Source of the DNA: Thermoflexales bacterium
GTDB lineage: Bacteria > Chloroflexota > Anaerolineae > Fen-1058
NCBI GenBank assembly: GCA_030834835.1
Contig: JAUQXD010001116.1
Span: 1-9,411 of the forward strand
Direction of reading: 5' to 3'
DNA length: 9,411 nucleotides
Shown in pieces: positions 1 to 8,038 of the stretch (the stretch's first letter is position 1; each line of letters begins with the position of its first letter). The position numbers and the translations under genes are program-made. The notes under the pieces are model-generated. The model ran no database searches. It worked only from the letters and a program-made list of their open reading frames with translations, and was not told the origin of the DNA.

Positions 1-1630
1 ACGCGCCATCGTTCCCCTGGTCTTGAACACCGGACCATTTTCGTGCAGGCGAATCGGCCGCACTTTGCGGGAGAGAAACAAGGTTCGGTTGGCGCAGCAC
101 TGATTGCATATCATGGCGATACAGTTCGTAACCGTGATATAAAATCCTATCCTGCAGCGCGCCGGACTGTTCCAGCAAGAACGGCCAATAGCCGCGCGGA
201 TCTTGCGTCGAGACTTTCCAATGTGGCAGCCATACACGTTTTACATCGCCGATGGCAGTGTTCAATTGCTTGAATGCGTCTGATTCGGTTGTCGCCGTGA
301 TCATCTTGGTCTGCGCCGGGCCGTGATCGTAGTAAGCTAACGTGTAATCGTTCGCCTCGACGAGTATCACATCGTCGGCCGTCGCGTTCGCCTTGAGATA
401 CGCCGCCACGACGCGCGCGTCATCCTTGGCAGCCACCGATGACAAGGCAATCCCCCAACCGGCATTCAGTATGCCAATCACCAGGAGCGCAGTGATTCCG
501 CCGATTGTCAGACCGGCAACCGCCGACAACCGCTGGCGCTTCACCTTCAAACGCTTCAGGTCGTCAGACAAACCGCCTAATGCACCGCCGGCAAGAACAT
601 ACCACGGGATAATATACGGCAACAGATAGCGCGGATGAAACGAGGTTAACGCATTAGTCACGGCATATGCCAGGCACAGTGACACCATTCCGAAAGCAAT
701 CAACCGGCCTGCGTACACGGGACTCTTACGTCCAGCTCCGATTGTAGCCATCACCAAGAGCAGCAGCGCCAGAAGCAGCCACGAAGTACCTTCGCCATGC
801 AGATCACGGACGCCGCTCAGCCATAGCAGACCCATCTGCCATAGAAACGAAAGTAGATCAGGTGGAGACTCTTGAGCGTTGATCAGACTGCCCGGCGTGG
901 CAAAAACCCACAGCGTCCACATGATGAGGGGCAGCGCGACCATCAACTGCCCGATCAGCCAACGGACATACACCGCGATGGACGCTCGATTCCAAAAGAA
1001 GTAACCCAGCACGAGGAGGTTCAGTGCGGCCACCAGCGGCACGGCAAAATAGTGCGTCAACAACAACAACGCTTCGACTATCAACAGCGCCGTTTGCGCG
1101 CGTCGATCGGCGAAGCCGCGATCCCCACTTCGCACGGCAAAATACAGCAGCGCCGCGGTCAGCGCGAAAAACAGCGCATACATCCGCGCCTCTTGCGAAT
1201 AAGCCACCAGTGCGGGTGAAACAGCCGCGATGCCCAACGTCCACAGGCCGGCGCGCAACCCGAACAAGCGCCGCGCCAACGCGAACAAAAACGCAGCACC
1301 GATCACGCCACACGCCAACGGGACGAAGCGCAGACTAAATTCGCTCCACCCGGCAAGGCCGCCCCACACCGTGGTCAACACAAAGTAAAGAGGCGGATTG
1401 CGATCGCCGGTCTGCAGCATATGCCACAGATTATCCCAACCGTGGCTCGTCGTCTGCCACGTAAATGCCTCGTCCCACCACACGCTTTGCGCTGACAGGC
1501 TAAAGACGCGAACAGCAAAAGCGAGCAACAACAGGGCAATGATCACTGCGTGGTGCGTCCCACGGGGAGGCTTCGCACTGTTGCGGAGTGCGTGTGTGAG
1601 ATTCGCTGATTCGCTGGTTCGCTGATTCAT
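1..1630 (-). CDS. GT-C family membrane glycosyltransferase (GT39/ArnT-PMT-like), C-terminus beyond left edge
   Basis: An open frame of 543 codons runs from ATG at 1630-1628 to the left edge without a stop, so this is a 3'-truncated view of a real gene. After a hydrophilic 28-residue N-terminus comes a first membrane span (about 29-46). An outward loop then carries VWWDEAF (D53, E54), matching the acidic catalytic motif of GT39/PMT_2 enzymes. RNPPLYF (77-83), YSQEARMYAL (144-153) and HPRYLLP (332-338) are also typical. About a dozen hydrophobic segments follow up to residue 392, then a soluble, probably extracytoplasmic tail. Members of this family transfer a sugar from a polyprenyl-phosphate donor to a lipid, protein or glycan outside the membrane; the substrate here is unknown. 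The start overlaps the GT4 stop (ATGA), suggesting translational coupling; no clear Shine-Dalgarno is seen. The first codons are made of an octamer repeat, and GTG at codon 29 is an alternative start. Confidence 0.9.
   Translation of the reverse strand, partial: MNQRTSESANLTHALRNSAKPPRGTHHAVIIALLLLAFAVRVFSLSAQSVWWDEAFTWQTTSHGWDNLWHMLQTGDRNPPLYFVLTTVWGGLAGWSEFSLRFVPLACGVIGAAFLFALARRLFGLRAGLWTLGIAAVSPALVAYSQEARMYALFFALTAALLYFAVRSGDRGFADRRAQTALLIVEALLLLTHYFAVPLVAALNLLVLGYFFWNRASIAVYVRWLIGQLMVALPLIMWTLWVFATPGSLINAQESPPDLLSFLWQMGLLWLSGVRDLHGEGTSWLLLALLLLVMATIGAGRKSPVYAGRLIAFGMVSLCLAYAVTNALTSFHPRYLLPYIIPWYVLAGGALGGLSDDLKRLKVKRQRLSAVAGLTIGGITALLVIGILNAGWGIALSSVAAKDDARVVAAYLKANATADDVILVEANDYTLAYYDHGPAQTKMITATTESDAFKQLNTAIGDVKRVWLPHWKVSTQDPRGYWPFLLEQSGALQDRILYHGYELYRHDMQSVLRQPNLVSLPQSAADSPARKWSGVQDQGNDGA
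1601..1624. repeat. Tandem octamer array (ATTCGCTG x3) at the GT4/GT39 junction
   Basis: Three direct 8-bp units, ATTCGCTG, ATTCGCTG, GTTCGCTG, are followed by a partial unit ATTCAT that contains the GT39 start codon and the GT4 stop. On the coding strand the units encode residues 3-10 (QRTSESAN) of the GT39 protein. The next 25 bases toward the gene interior (about 1576-1600) look like decayed 7-bp units rich in CAC/CGC. The period is 8 here, against 7 in the other arrays of the window. Confidence 0.8.
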
Positions 1631-2793
1631 TTGGCCCGAACGTGCTCAAACACTTCCAGCGTTTTGGCCGCGATGCGATCCCAGGCATACAGTTTGGCCG
1701 CCTGGCGCACTTCTCTGGACAGGCGTGTCCGCAACGCCGGATCGATCAACACGCGCTCGATGGCCTGCGCCAGCGCGGGCGGATCATTGGGCGGCACGTA
1801 CAACACCGATTGATCGGGCGTCAACCCCTCGATCGGATAACGCGGCTCCGTCGTGACAATGGCGCGGCCATGCGCGATGGCCGCCATCAAACTGCCGCGC
1901 CGCACCGATGCGCCATCGACATACGGCAGCGCCACCACATCGCAGGCCGACAACGCGCGCGACGCGCCTACCGCATCCAGATAACCCGTGGCGCTGACGT
2001 GCGCTTTCAGATCGAGCACATCGATCAACGCCTCAACTTGCGCGGCATACGCGGCGTTGGTCGGATCGCTCGCGCCGGTCCGGCCGCCGACGAGAATCAG
2101 GCGCACCGGCAAGTGCCGATCGAGCAGCAGGCGCACGGCCTGCATCAACGTCTCGCCGCCTTTGCTCAAGTTCAGAAACCCGAAGTAACCGACCGTGAAC
2201 TCATCACCCTGCACGCGCCAGCGATCGCGCTCTTCGGTCACATCGAACACGCCCGCCTGGCCGGGCTGGATATTGCTCCCAATCGGTATCAAATGGAGAT
2301 CGGAGGTTGGAAATTGGAGGCTGGACAAACGGGCACGATCTTCTTCATTCGTCACGATGGTCGCATCGCTGCGCCGCCCCAGGTATTCCACCACTTTCCA
2401 GCGCAGCGGGCCGGCCTTGGGAAACAGATACGGCATCAACAGATCGTGGTACGTCGTAACGATCGGCACTTTGATGAAGCGGCGCACAGTGCGGCTGGGC
2501 AGGAAGTTCACACCGACCTGCATGCCATACGCTACCGGTTCATACTGGACATTCAGCACGTCCAGTTGTTGCTGCCGCGCAACCGCCGCGATCGATCGCC
2601 AACAACTCAGGCCCCACGACTTGACAACGCGATGAACGCGCACACCGTCAACCTGGCCGGCGTCTTCGCTCAGCCCCGTAATCACCTGCACGTCGTGATC
2701 TTGTTTCGCCAGCGCCCGCGCCAACTCGCGCGTGAAGTCACCCACGCCGCCCTGCATCGGCGGATACTCGCCTGTGATCAAACCAATTTTCAT
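1627..2793 (-). CDS. GT4-family glycosyltransferase (GT-B fold)
   Basis: A 388-residue protein starting MKIGLITGEYPP, the normal N-terminus of GT4 enzymes. The GGVGDF loop (15-20) is the acceptor-side glycine loop that follows beta-1. TYHDLL (114-119) and the linker IPIGSNI (169-175) precede the C-terminal Rossmann domain with GYFGFLNLSKG (202-212) and LILVGG (232-237). RRGSLMAAIAHGRAIVTT (298-315) is the nucleotide-sugar region, where the classical EX7E motif is not kept. It probably transfers a hexose from an NDP-sugar to a lipid-linked acceptor in the cytoplasm; donor and acceptor cannot be read. The start at 2793 was preferred over an upstream start at 2871 because it begins exactly at the fold, overlaps the GT2 stop as ATGA and has GAGG 5 nt upstream. 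Residues 156-167 are encoded by a heptamer array. The stop overlaps the GT39 start. Confidence 0.93.
   Translation of the reverse strand: MKIGLITGEYPPMQGGVGDFTRELARALAKQDHDVQVITGLSEDAGQVDGVRVHRVVKSWGLSCWRSIAAVARQQQLDVLNVQYEPVAYGMQVGVNFLPSRTVRRFIKVPIVTTYHDLLMPYLFPKAGPLRWKVVEYLGRRSDATIVTNEEDRARLSSLQFPTSDLHLIPIGSNIQPGQAGVFDVTEERDRWRVQGDEFTVGYFGFLNLSKGGETLMQAVRLLLDRHLPVRLILVGGRTGASDPTNAAYAAQVEALIDVLDLKAHVSATGYLDAVGASRALSACDVVALPYVDGASVRRGSLMAAIAHGRAIVTTEPRYPIEGLTPDQSVLYVPPNDPPALAQAIERVLIDPALRTRLSREVRQAAKLYAWDRIAAKTLEVFEHVRAK
2294..2328. repeat. Five-unit heptamer array inside the GT4 coding sequence
   Basis: Five contiguous 7-bp units on the plus strand: TGGAGAT, CGGAGGT, TGGAAAT, TGGAGGC, TGGACAA. 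The consensus is roughly TGGAGRT. The array is translated in the minus direction as residues 156-167 (LSSLQFPTSDLH), just before the inter-domain linker of the GT4 protein, and the reading frame stays open through it. Confidence 0.85.
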
Positions 2794-3707
2794 GATAACC
2801 TCGATCGCAACACTTGCCGGTACACGCCGATGCGCTGACGGCGCAACTCGCGCCGGCGGCCCAGCGCCCACTTGATCGCCTCAAGGCCGATCTGCCCCAC
2901 GTATTGACTCAACAGCCACCCGCGCAGCACGGCCGCCGTCATCCGACCGTGCCACTTGCGAAAGTAGCGCACTTTGCTGGTGTTAAAACGGATGTGCCGC
3001 GCCGCCACCGCTTGCTCGCTGCTTTTGCCTTCGTAGTGTACCACCTGCGCCTCAGGCACGTACACGATGCGCCAACCCGCCTCTTTGATGCGGCGGCACA
3101 GGTCGAGTTCTTCTGAGTACATGAAGAAGTTAACTTCGTCATACACCCCAACCCGATCGAACACCTGGCGCCGAAAGAGCGTACACGCGCCATTCAACCA
3201 ATCGACGTCCTGAAGGGCGTTAGCCGGCACATCTTCCATGTAGTAGCGGCGCAACACACCGCGCGGCGCAAACCCCTGCCACCATGTGCTCTCAAAGAAA
3301 CCCGTCAGCACCGTAGGAAAACGCCGCCGCGAAGGCTGGATCGATCGATCGGGATTGAGCAGCATCGGCCCCACTGCGCCAACATCGAAGTGTGCCTCCA
3401 CGTAATCCACCAACCGATCGAGCGCGTCACCCACGATCTCGGTATCGGGGTTCAGCACCAGCACATAGCGGCCCTGCGCCGCCGTGAGGCCCTGATTATT
3501 GCCGCCCGTGAAGCCGCGATTCGTTTCGTTCGCGATCACCGTGACGTGCGGATATTTGCCGCGCACCATCGCCACGCTGGCATCGGTGGACGCATTATCG
3601 ACGACGATCACCTCGAGCGTGTAGCGGCTCGATCGGATGGACGCCAGACATCGATCGAGCAAATCGCGCACGTTCCAATTGAGAATCACCACCGACAGAT
3701 CAATCAT
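2790..3707 (-). CDS. GT2-family glycosyltransferase (rhamnosyltransferase/WbbL-like)
   Basis: A 305-residue protein from ATG 3707 (MIDLSVVILNWN). The GT-A fold motifs appear in order: VVDNAST (35-41) for nucleotide binding, NRGFTGGNN (63-71), LNPDTE (85-90) as the DXD-like metal site, DWLNGACTLFRR (169-180) and FFMYSEELDLCRR (194-206) with the catalytic acidic region, then GWRIVYVPEAQVVHYEGKSS (211-230). This arrangement is common in GT2 enzymes annotated as rhamnosyltransferases of O-antigen or capsule clusters. A basic C-terminal tail (KWHGR... RRRELRRQR) may associate with the membrane. The frame extends upstream to a TTG at 3791 that overlaps the polyprenyl synthase stop (TTGA). That would add 28 low-complexity residues absent from the fold, so ATG 3707 was chosen, although it lacks an obvious Shine-Dalgarno. 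The stop overlaps the GT4 start. A D-rhamnose donor is plausible from gmd and rmd upstream but unproven. Confidence 0.9.
   Translation of the reverse strand: MIDLSVVILNWNVRDLLDRCLASIRSSRYTLEVIVVDNASTDASVAMVRGKYPHVTVIANETNRGFTGGNNQGLTAAQGRYVLVLNPDTEIVGDALDRLVDYVEAHFDVGAVGPMLLNPDRSIQPSRRRFPTVLTGFFESTWWQGFAPRGVLRRYYMEDVPANALQDVDWLNGACTLFRRQVFDRVGVYDEVNFFMYSEELDLCRRIKEAGWRIVYVPEAQVVHYEGKSSEQAVAARHIRFNTSKVRYFRKWHGRMTAAVLRGWLLSQYVGQIGLEAIKWALGRRRELRRQRIGVYRQVLRSRLS
2799..2802 (-). promoter_or_regulatory. Shine-Dalgarno of the GT4 gene
   Basis: GAGG lies 5 nt before ATG 2793-2791, inside the last codons of the GT2 gene. It supports the internal ATG over the upstream start at 2871. Confidence 0.65.
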
Positions 3708-3743
3708 GGTCTGTGAACAACACGACGGCCTCTCGGCCGCCGC

Positions 3744-3781
3744 ATCGTTGTCCGTTTCTGTCCGCTTTCCGTTTTCGAGTC
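3744..3781. repeat. Degenerate heptamer array in the GT2 leader
   Basis: Units ATCGTTG, TCCGTTT, (3-nt break CTG), TCCGCTT, TCCGTTT, TCGAGTC give an imperfect 7-bp period in the 80 nt between the polyprenyl synthase stop and the preferred GT2 ATG. It looks like a decayed member of the same class as the clearer arrays in this window. The rest of the leader holds only a short CGGCC/GGCCG stem at about 3726-3739. Confidence 0.4.
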
Positions 3782-3787
3782 CGTTGA

Positions 3788-4750
3788 TCAATAACTGCGC
3801 GCCACCACATAATCGGCCAGTTGCAGCATGGCCGCCCGCGCATCGTTATCGGGCAGCACGCGCAGCGCCGCCTGACTACGTATCACAAAGTCGCGGGCCT
3901 CGGCCAACGCCTGATCGACCGCGCCCGAGGCGCGCACAGCCTCGACAATGGGCAGCACAGTCTCATCGGTCCGGCGGCCGTTGCGCAGCAACACCTCCAC
4001 CCGCCGATCGTCGGGATGCACCGCGAGATAATCGATGACGGGCAGCGTCACGATGCCTTGCCGTAAGTCATTCGCGACCGGCTTGCCTACCTGTGACGCG
4101 TCGCCGATGAAATCCAGCACGTCATCCATGATCTGAAACGCGATGCCCAGATCATGCCCAAACGTCTTCAACGCCGCGATCTGGTCTTCAGACGCGCCAA
4201 TCAACACACCCGCCGCTTCTGTCGCCAGTTCAAACATCGAGGCGGTCTTGGCGTAAATGCGCTTGAAGTAATCCTCGCGCGTCTGCCGATATTGCACGTC
4301 GCTGAACTGCTGGCGCAATTCGCCGGTGACAATCGTCATCAGTGTGCGGGCAAAAATCCGCATCACGCGCACATTGTCGGTCTGCGCCGCTAGATCGGCG
4401 GCCAGCGCAAAGACGTAGTCGCCCGTCAGAATCGTCGCGCCCGGCGACCAGCGTGCATTCAGCGTGGGGCTGCCGCGCCGTAGCAGCGAGCCATCGACGA
4501 CATCATCATGCACCAGCGTCGCCGTATGCAGCATCTCGACGGCCGCGGCCAGCGAAATGATCGGCTGCGTGTCAGACGGATAGAGCCGCCCCGTCAACAA
4601 TGACAGGGCCGGCCGCATCCGCTTGCCGCCACTGCCCAGCAAATGCCCCAACGCCTCAGACACCAGATCGAACTCGACGGCGTCGATCAGCGGCGTTTCA
4701 CGCAGCCGCGCTTCCACACGCTGCAAATCATCCTTTATCGGATCCAACAT
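3788..4750 (-). CDS. Long-chain all-trans polyprenyl diphosphate synthase
   Basis: A 320-residue isoprenyl synthase counted from ATG 4750 (MLDPIKDD). Motifs: GGKRMRP (41-47) binding isopentenyl diphosphate; first Asp-rich motif DDVVD (82-86); LLRRGSPTLN downstream of it; GQ-equivalent GELRQQ (143-148); KTASMFELA (168-176); second Asp-rich motif DDVLD (209-213); and GKPVANDL (222-229). The residue five places before the first Asp-rich motif is Ala, not Phe or Tyr as in short-chain synthases. This agrees with a long (C30-C50 range) product such as a quinone side chain; exact length cannot be read. The start is ambiguous: TTG 4765 gives 325 residues, and TTG 4756 has AAGG 9 nt upstream, so ATG is a convention here. 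It follows the tatD stop by about 18 nt. Its role in the operon is either menaquinone supply or provision of lipid carriers (inference). Confidence 0.9.
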   Translation of the reverse strand: MLDPIKDDLQRVEARLRETPLIDAVEFDLVSEALGHLLGSGGKRMRPALSLLTGRLYPSDTQPIISLAAAVEMLHTATLVHDDVVDGSLLRRGSPTLNARWSPGATILTGDYVFALAADLAAQTDNVRVMRIFARTLMTIVTGELRQQFSDVQYRQTREDYFKRIYAKTASMFELATEAAGVLIGASEDQIAALKTFGHDLGIAFQIMDDVLDFIGDASQVGKPVANDLRQGIVTLPVIDYLAVHPDDRRVEVLLRNGRRTDETVLPIVEAVRASGAVDQALAEARDFVIRSQAALRVLPDNDARAAMLQLADYVVARSY

Positions 4751-4768
4751 CGACAACGTGCTCAACCT

Positions 4769-5539
4769 TCACCAACCCAACAATTGATTTGCGTTCAGCG
4801 TCGTTTGCTGCGCGACGACTTCGACAGTCAGCTCTTGCACCTGCGCGATTGTTTCCGCTACATGCCGCACATACGCCGGTTCGTTGCGCTGCCCGCGATG
4901 CGGCACAGGCGTCAGAAACGGCGCGTCGGTTTCGATCAACAATCGATCGAGCGGCGCTTGCCGGATGATGTCCCGTTCCCGATCGGATTTCTTAAACGTG
5001 ATCGGCCCCGTCACCCCGCAGCAAAAGCCGATAGCGAAGGCGCGCTGCATGATGGTGAGATCGTCGAAGTAAGAGTGCAGTGTGCCTGTAACGAGTGACG
5101 AGTGACGAGTGAAGTTCTCCAACATCCCGATTGTATCGGCGGCGGCCTCACGGCTGTGAACGATCACGGGCTTGCGCAGTTCTGCAGCCAATTCCAACTG
5201 CGCCTGAAACGCTCGCGCTTGAACGCCGTGATCGACCTTGTGCCAGTAGTAGTCCAGTCCGATTTCGCCGATGGCAATCACTTTAGGTTGCTGCGCCAGC
5301 GATCGGACTTCCTGCAACATCGCCGCGTCGAAGTCGGCGCAGTCGTTCGGATGAACGCCCACCGCCGCATACACTTCGGCGTACTGCTCAGCCAACTCGA
5401 TCGCGCGGCGGCTGCTTAACACATCCACGCCGATGGTCAACATCCGCGCCACACCGCCGTCGATGGCGCGTCGGATCACTTCATCTCGATCTGCGTCGAA
5501 AGCGTTCCAATCAAGATGGCAATGGGTATCAACCAACAT
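4769..5539 (-). CDS. TatD-family metal-dependent hydrolase (putative 3'-5' DNase)
   Basis: A 256-residue TIM-barrel amidohydrolase of normal TatD length. Metal-site motifs are complete: DTHCHLD (4-10; H6, H8), GEIGLDYYW (91-99; E92), VIVHSR (125-130; H128), LHSY (154-157; H155) and ETDAPFLTP (203-211; D205), followed by RNEP (218-221) near the C-terminus. Relatives act on DNA or on D-aminoacyl substrates; the cellular role here is not given by context, and it looks like a housekeeping passenger in a sugar operon. The ATG is the only sensible start because an in-frame TGA lies three codons upstream (TGA ACT GCT ATG). No Shine-Dalgarno is visible; the leader is occupied by a hairpin-forming heptamer array. 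Residues 143-150 (FTRHSSLV) between helix and strand are encoded by three exact ACGAGTG repeats. Confidence 0.92.
   Translation of the reverse strand: MLVDTHCHLDWNAFDADRDEVIRRAIDGGVARMLTIGVDVLSSRRAIELAEQYAEVYAAVGVHPNDCADFDAAMLQEVRSLAQQPKVIAIGEIGLDYYWHKVDHGVQARAFQAQLELAAELRKPVIVHSREAAADTIGMLENFTRHSSLVTGTLHSYFDDLTIMQRAFAIGFCCGVTGPITFKKSDRERDIIRQAPLDRLLIETDAPFLTPVPHRGQRNEPAYVRHVAETIAQVQELTVEVVAQQTTLNANQLLGW
5091..5111. repeat. Three perfect heptamers inside the tatD coding sequence
   Basis: ACGAGTG occurs three times in exact tandem (21 bp, so frame-neutral). On the coding strand it gives about seven residues (TRHSSLV region, 143-150) in the variable segment before the LHSY metal-ligand strand of the TatD protein. 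Confidence 0.9.
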
Positions 5540-5546
5540 AGCAGTT

Positions 5547-5595
5547 CACGCAACACGCACTACGCAGCACGTGGTTCGTGTTGCGCGTTGCGTGA
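5547..5595. repeat. Heptamer array arranged as an inverted repeat, filling the mutase-tatD gap
   Basis: Seven 7-bp units span 49 nt: CACGCAA, CACGCAC, TACGCAG, CACGTGG, TTCGTGT, TGCGCGT, TGCGTGA. The first three are the approximate reverse complement of the last three, so the array folds. Arms at 5546-5558 and 5583-5595 pair over 13 positions, the single mismatch becoming a G:U pair in the minus-strand RNA. The hairpin would begin 3 nt after the mutase stop and end 6 nt before the tatD ATG. No T-tract follows, so it is not a standard intrinsic terminator. Confidence 0.8.
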
Positions 5596-5598
5596 CCA

Positions 5599-7023
5599 TC
5601 AGTTGAGTCCGGCAATCTTCAAACCATCTTGTAGAATCGCCTGCACTTTATCACCGTGCGTCGTCTCGGTGTACACCCGCACGATTGGCTCCGTGCCCGA
5701 TAGCCGAATCAACACCCAGCCAGCATCGCCCAGCACGAATTTGAAGCCGTCCGTCGTGTCGAGCGCGGTAACGTTCAACCCGCCGATCATCTGCGGCTTC
5801 GCATTCAGCACTTTCTCCTTCACTGCATCGCGCTCGGCCGGAGTGCAGCGTGTATCGATGCGATCATAGTAGTGCGCGCCGACTTTGTCGAACAGCATCT
5901 GCAGCAGTTGGCTGGGCTTCTTGCCTGTCTTCACCATGAAGTCCAGCATCAGCAAATTGCCCAGAATGCCGTCGCGCTCCGGCACGTTGCCGCGAAACGC
6001 GAAGCCGCCCGACTCTTCGCCGCCCAGCATCGCGTTCGTCTCGATCATCTTGGGCGCGACATACTTAAAACCCACGCCGGTCGAATACACCGGGATGTCA
6101 TACAGCTTGCCGAGTTTTTCCAGCATCGCGGTCGTGCTCAGCGTCTTGACGATCGCCCCGCGCTCGCCGCGAATTTCCAGCATGTACAGTGCCAGCAGCG
6201 CATACACTTCCAGTTGATTGACGAAGCGGCCATTCTCGTCGCCGATGCCCATGCGGTCGGCATCACCATCGGTGATCAGGCACACATCCGCCCCAATCTC
6301 GACGGTCTTCTCCAGCCCCTTATCGATGTTCGGGCGGATCGGCTCAGGGCGCGACATTTCCGGGAAGATCGGATTGCGCGCGTTGTGAATCTCAACGATT
6401 TCCGTTTTGCCGCCACCGATCAATCGAGGAAACCACCCGGCCCCGTTGCCCCACATCGGTTCTACCACGATCTTCAAGCCGGCGTCCTTGATCGGCTGCA
6501 AATCGATCAGGTCCTTGAGATGTTCGATGTAGGGAAGCGAGGCATCAAAGACTGTGACTAAGCCCTGCGCTTTGGCTTCTTTCAAAGGCATCGACTTCAC
6601 GCTGTCACTATCCGGGATCAGCGCTTCGATCTGCTTCAAGCCTTCGGGGTCGATCGCGCCGCCGTTGGGATCGCGCACCTTGAAGCCGTTGTCCGTTGGC
6701 GGATTGTGCGATGCGGTGATATTGATCGCGCCGCCCGAGTGATGATGCACCGCCGCATACGAAATGACCGGCGTCGGCGTCGGGCCGTCTGTCAGCCAGA
6801 CGTGAATGCCGTTAGCCGCCAGCACTTCGGCGCAGGCCGCCGCAAAATTCTCGGAGTGAAAGCGCTTGTCGTAACCAATGACCGCACCCTTCGTCGCCAG
6901 CCCCCTGTCGATGAGATACGAGGCAAACCCTTGCGCGCAGCGGCGCACACTGGCAAAGGTGTAATCGTCGGCGATTTGACCGCGCCAGCCATCTGTTCCG
7001 AATTTGATTACGGGTTCATTCAT
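5599..7023 (-). CDS. Phosphoglucomutase/phosphomannomutase (alpha-D-phosphohexomutase)
   Basis: A 474-residue protein with all four signature loops of the alpha-D-phosphohexomutase family. The phosphoserine loop is TASHNPP (103-109, S105 expected to be phosphorylated); the Mg-binding loop is DGDADR (252-257); the sugar-binding loop is GGEESGG (334-340); and the C-terminal phosphate-binding loop is RLSGTEP (440-446). The N-terminus KFGTDGWRG (7-15) is typical. It interconverts hexose-6-phosphate and hexose-1-phosphate in the cytoplasm. Next to gmd, mannose-1-phosphate formation for GDP-mannose is a natural role, but glucose specificity cannot be excluded, so no symbol is given. The gmd stop is 5 nt upstream, and GGAG 10 nt before the ATG lies within the end of gmd, so the two are probably translated from one message. 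Confidence 0.93.
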   Translation of the reverse strand: MNEPVIKFGTDGWRGQIADDYTFASVRRCAQGFASYLIDRGLATKGAVIGYDKRFHSENFAAACAEVLAANGIHVWLTDGPTPTPVISYAAVHHHSGGAINITASHNPPTDNGFKVRDPNGGAIDPEGLKQIEALIPDSDSVKSMPLKEAKAQGLVTVFDASLPYIEHLKDLIDLQPIKDAGLKIVVEPMWGNGAGWFPRLIGGGKTEIVEIHNARNPIFPEMSRPEPIRPNIDKGLEKTVEIGADVCLITDGDADRMGIGDENGRFVNQLEVYALLALYMLEIRGERGAIVKTLSTTAMLEKLGKLYDIPVYSTGVGFKYVAPKMIETNAMLGGEESGGFAFRGNVPERDGILGNLLMLDFMVKTGKKPSQLLQMLFDKVGAHYYDRIDTRCTPAERDAVKEKVLNAKPQMIGGLNVTALDTTDGFKFVLGDAGWVLIRLSGTEPIVRVYTETTHGDKVQAILQDGLKIAGLN

Positions 7024-7028
7024 GATCG

Positions 7029-8017
<989 letters not shown>

Positions 8018-8038
8018 AGAAAGATTGTCGACAACTGG

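Noticed and set aside
858..1313. A minus-strand frame of 151 codons rich in Arg, Val and Cys
   Set aside because: It is another frame within the GT39 gene, whose 543-codon frame carries the family motifs throughout.
1642..2838. A long plus-strand open frame (398 codons) opposite the GT4 gene
   Set aside because: It is rich in His, Arg and Gln with no recognisable fold and is the antisense shadow of a gene with clear GT4 motifs; no ribosome site or promoter was seen.
3726..3739. A short CGGCC/GGCCG stem in the GT2 leader
   Set aside because: Five base pairs in GC-rich DNA are expected by chance, and no T-tract follows.
5546..5595. Intrinsic terminator between the mutase and tatD
   Set aside because: The hairpin is convincing but no T-tract follows on the minus strand, and the next gene begins 6 nt later.
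5872..6561. A 229-codon plus-strand frame opposite the mutase
   Set aside because: Antisense shadow of a gene with all four phosphohexomutase motifs; the composition is typical of reverse-strand reading of GC-rich codons.
8025..8034. The palindrome TTGTCGACAA in the reductase-gmd gap as an operator
   Set aside because: It is a single 10-bp palindrome with no second copy near the promoter; too little to call a binding site.
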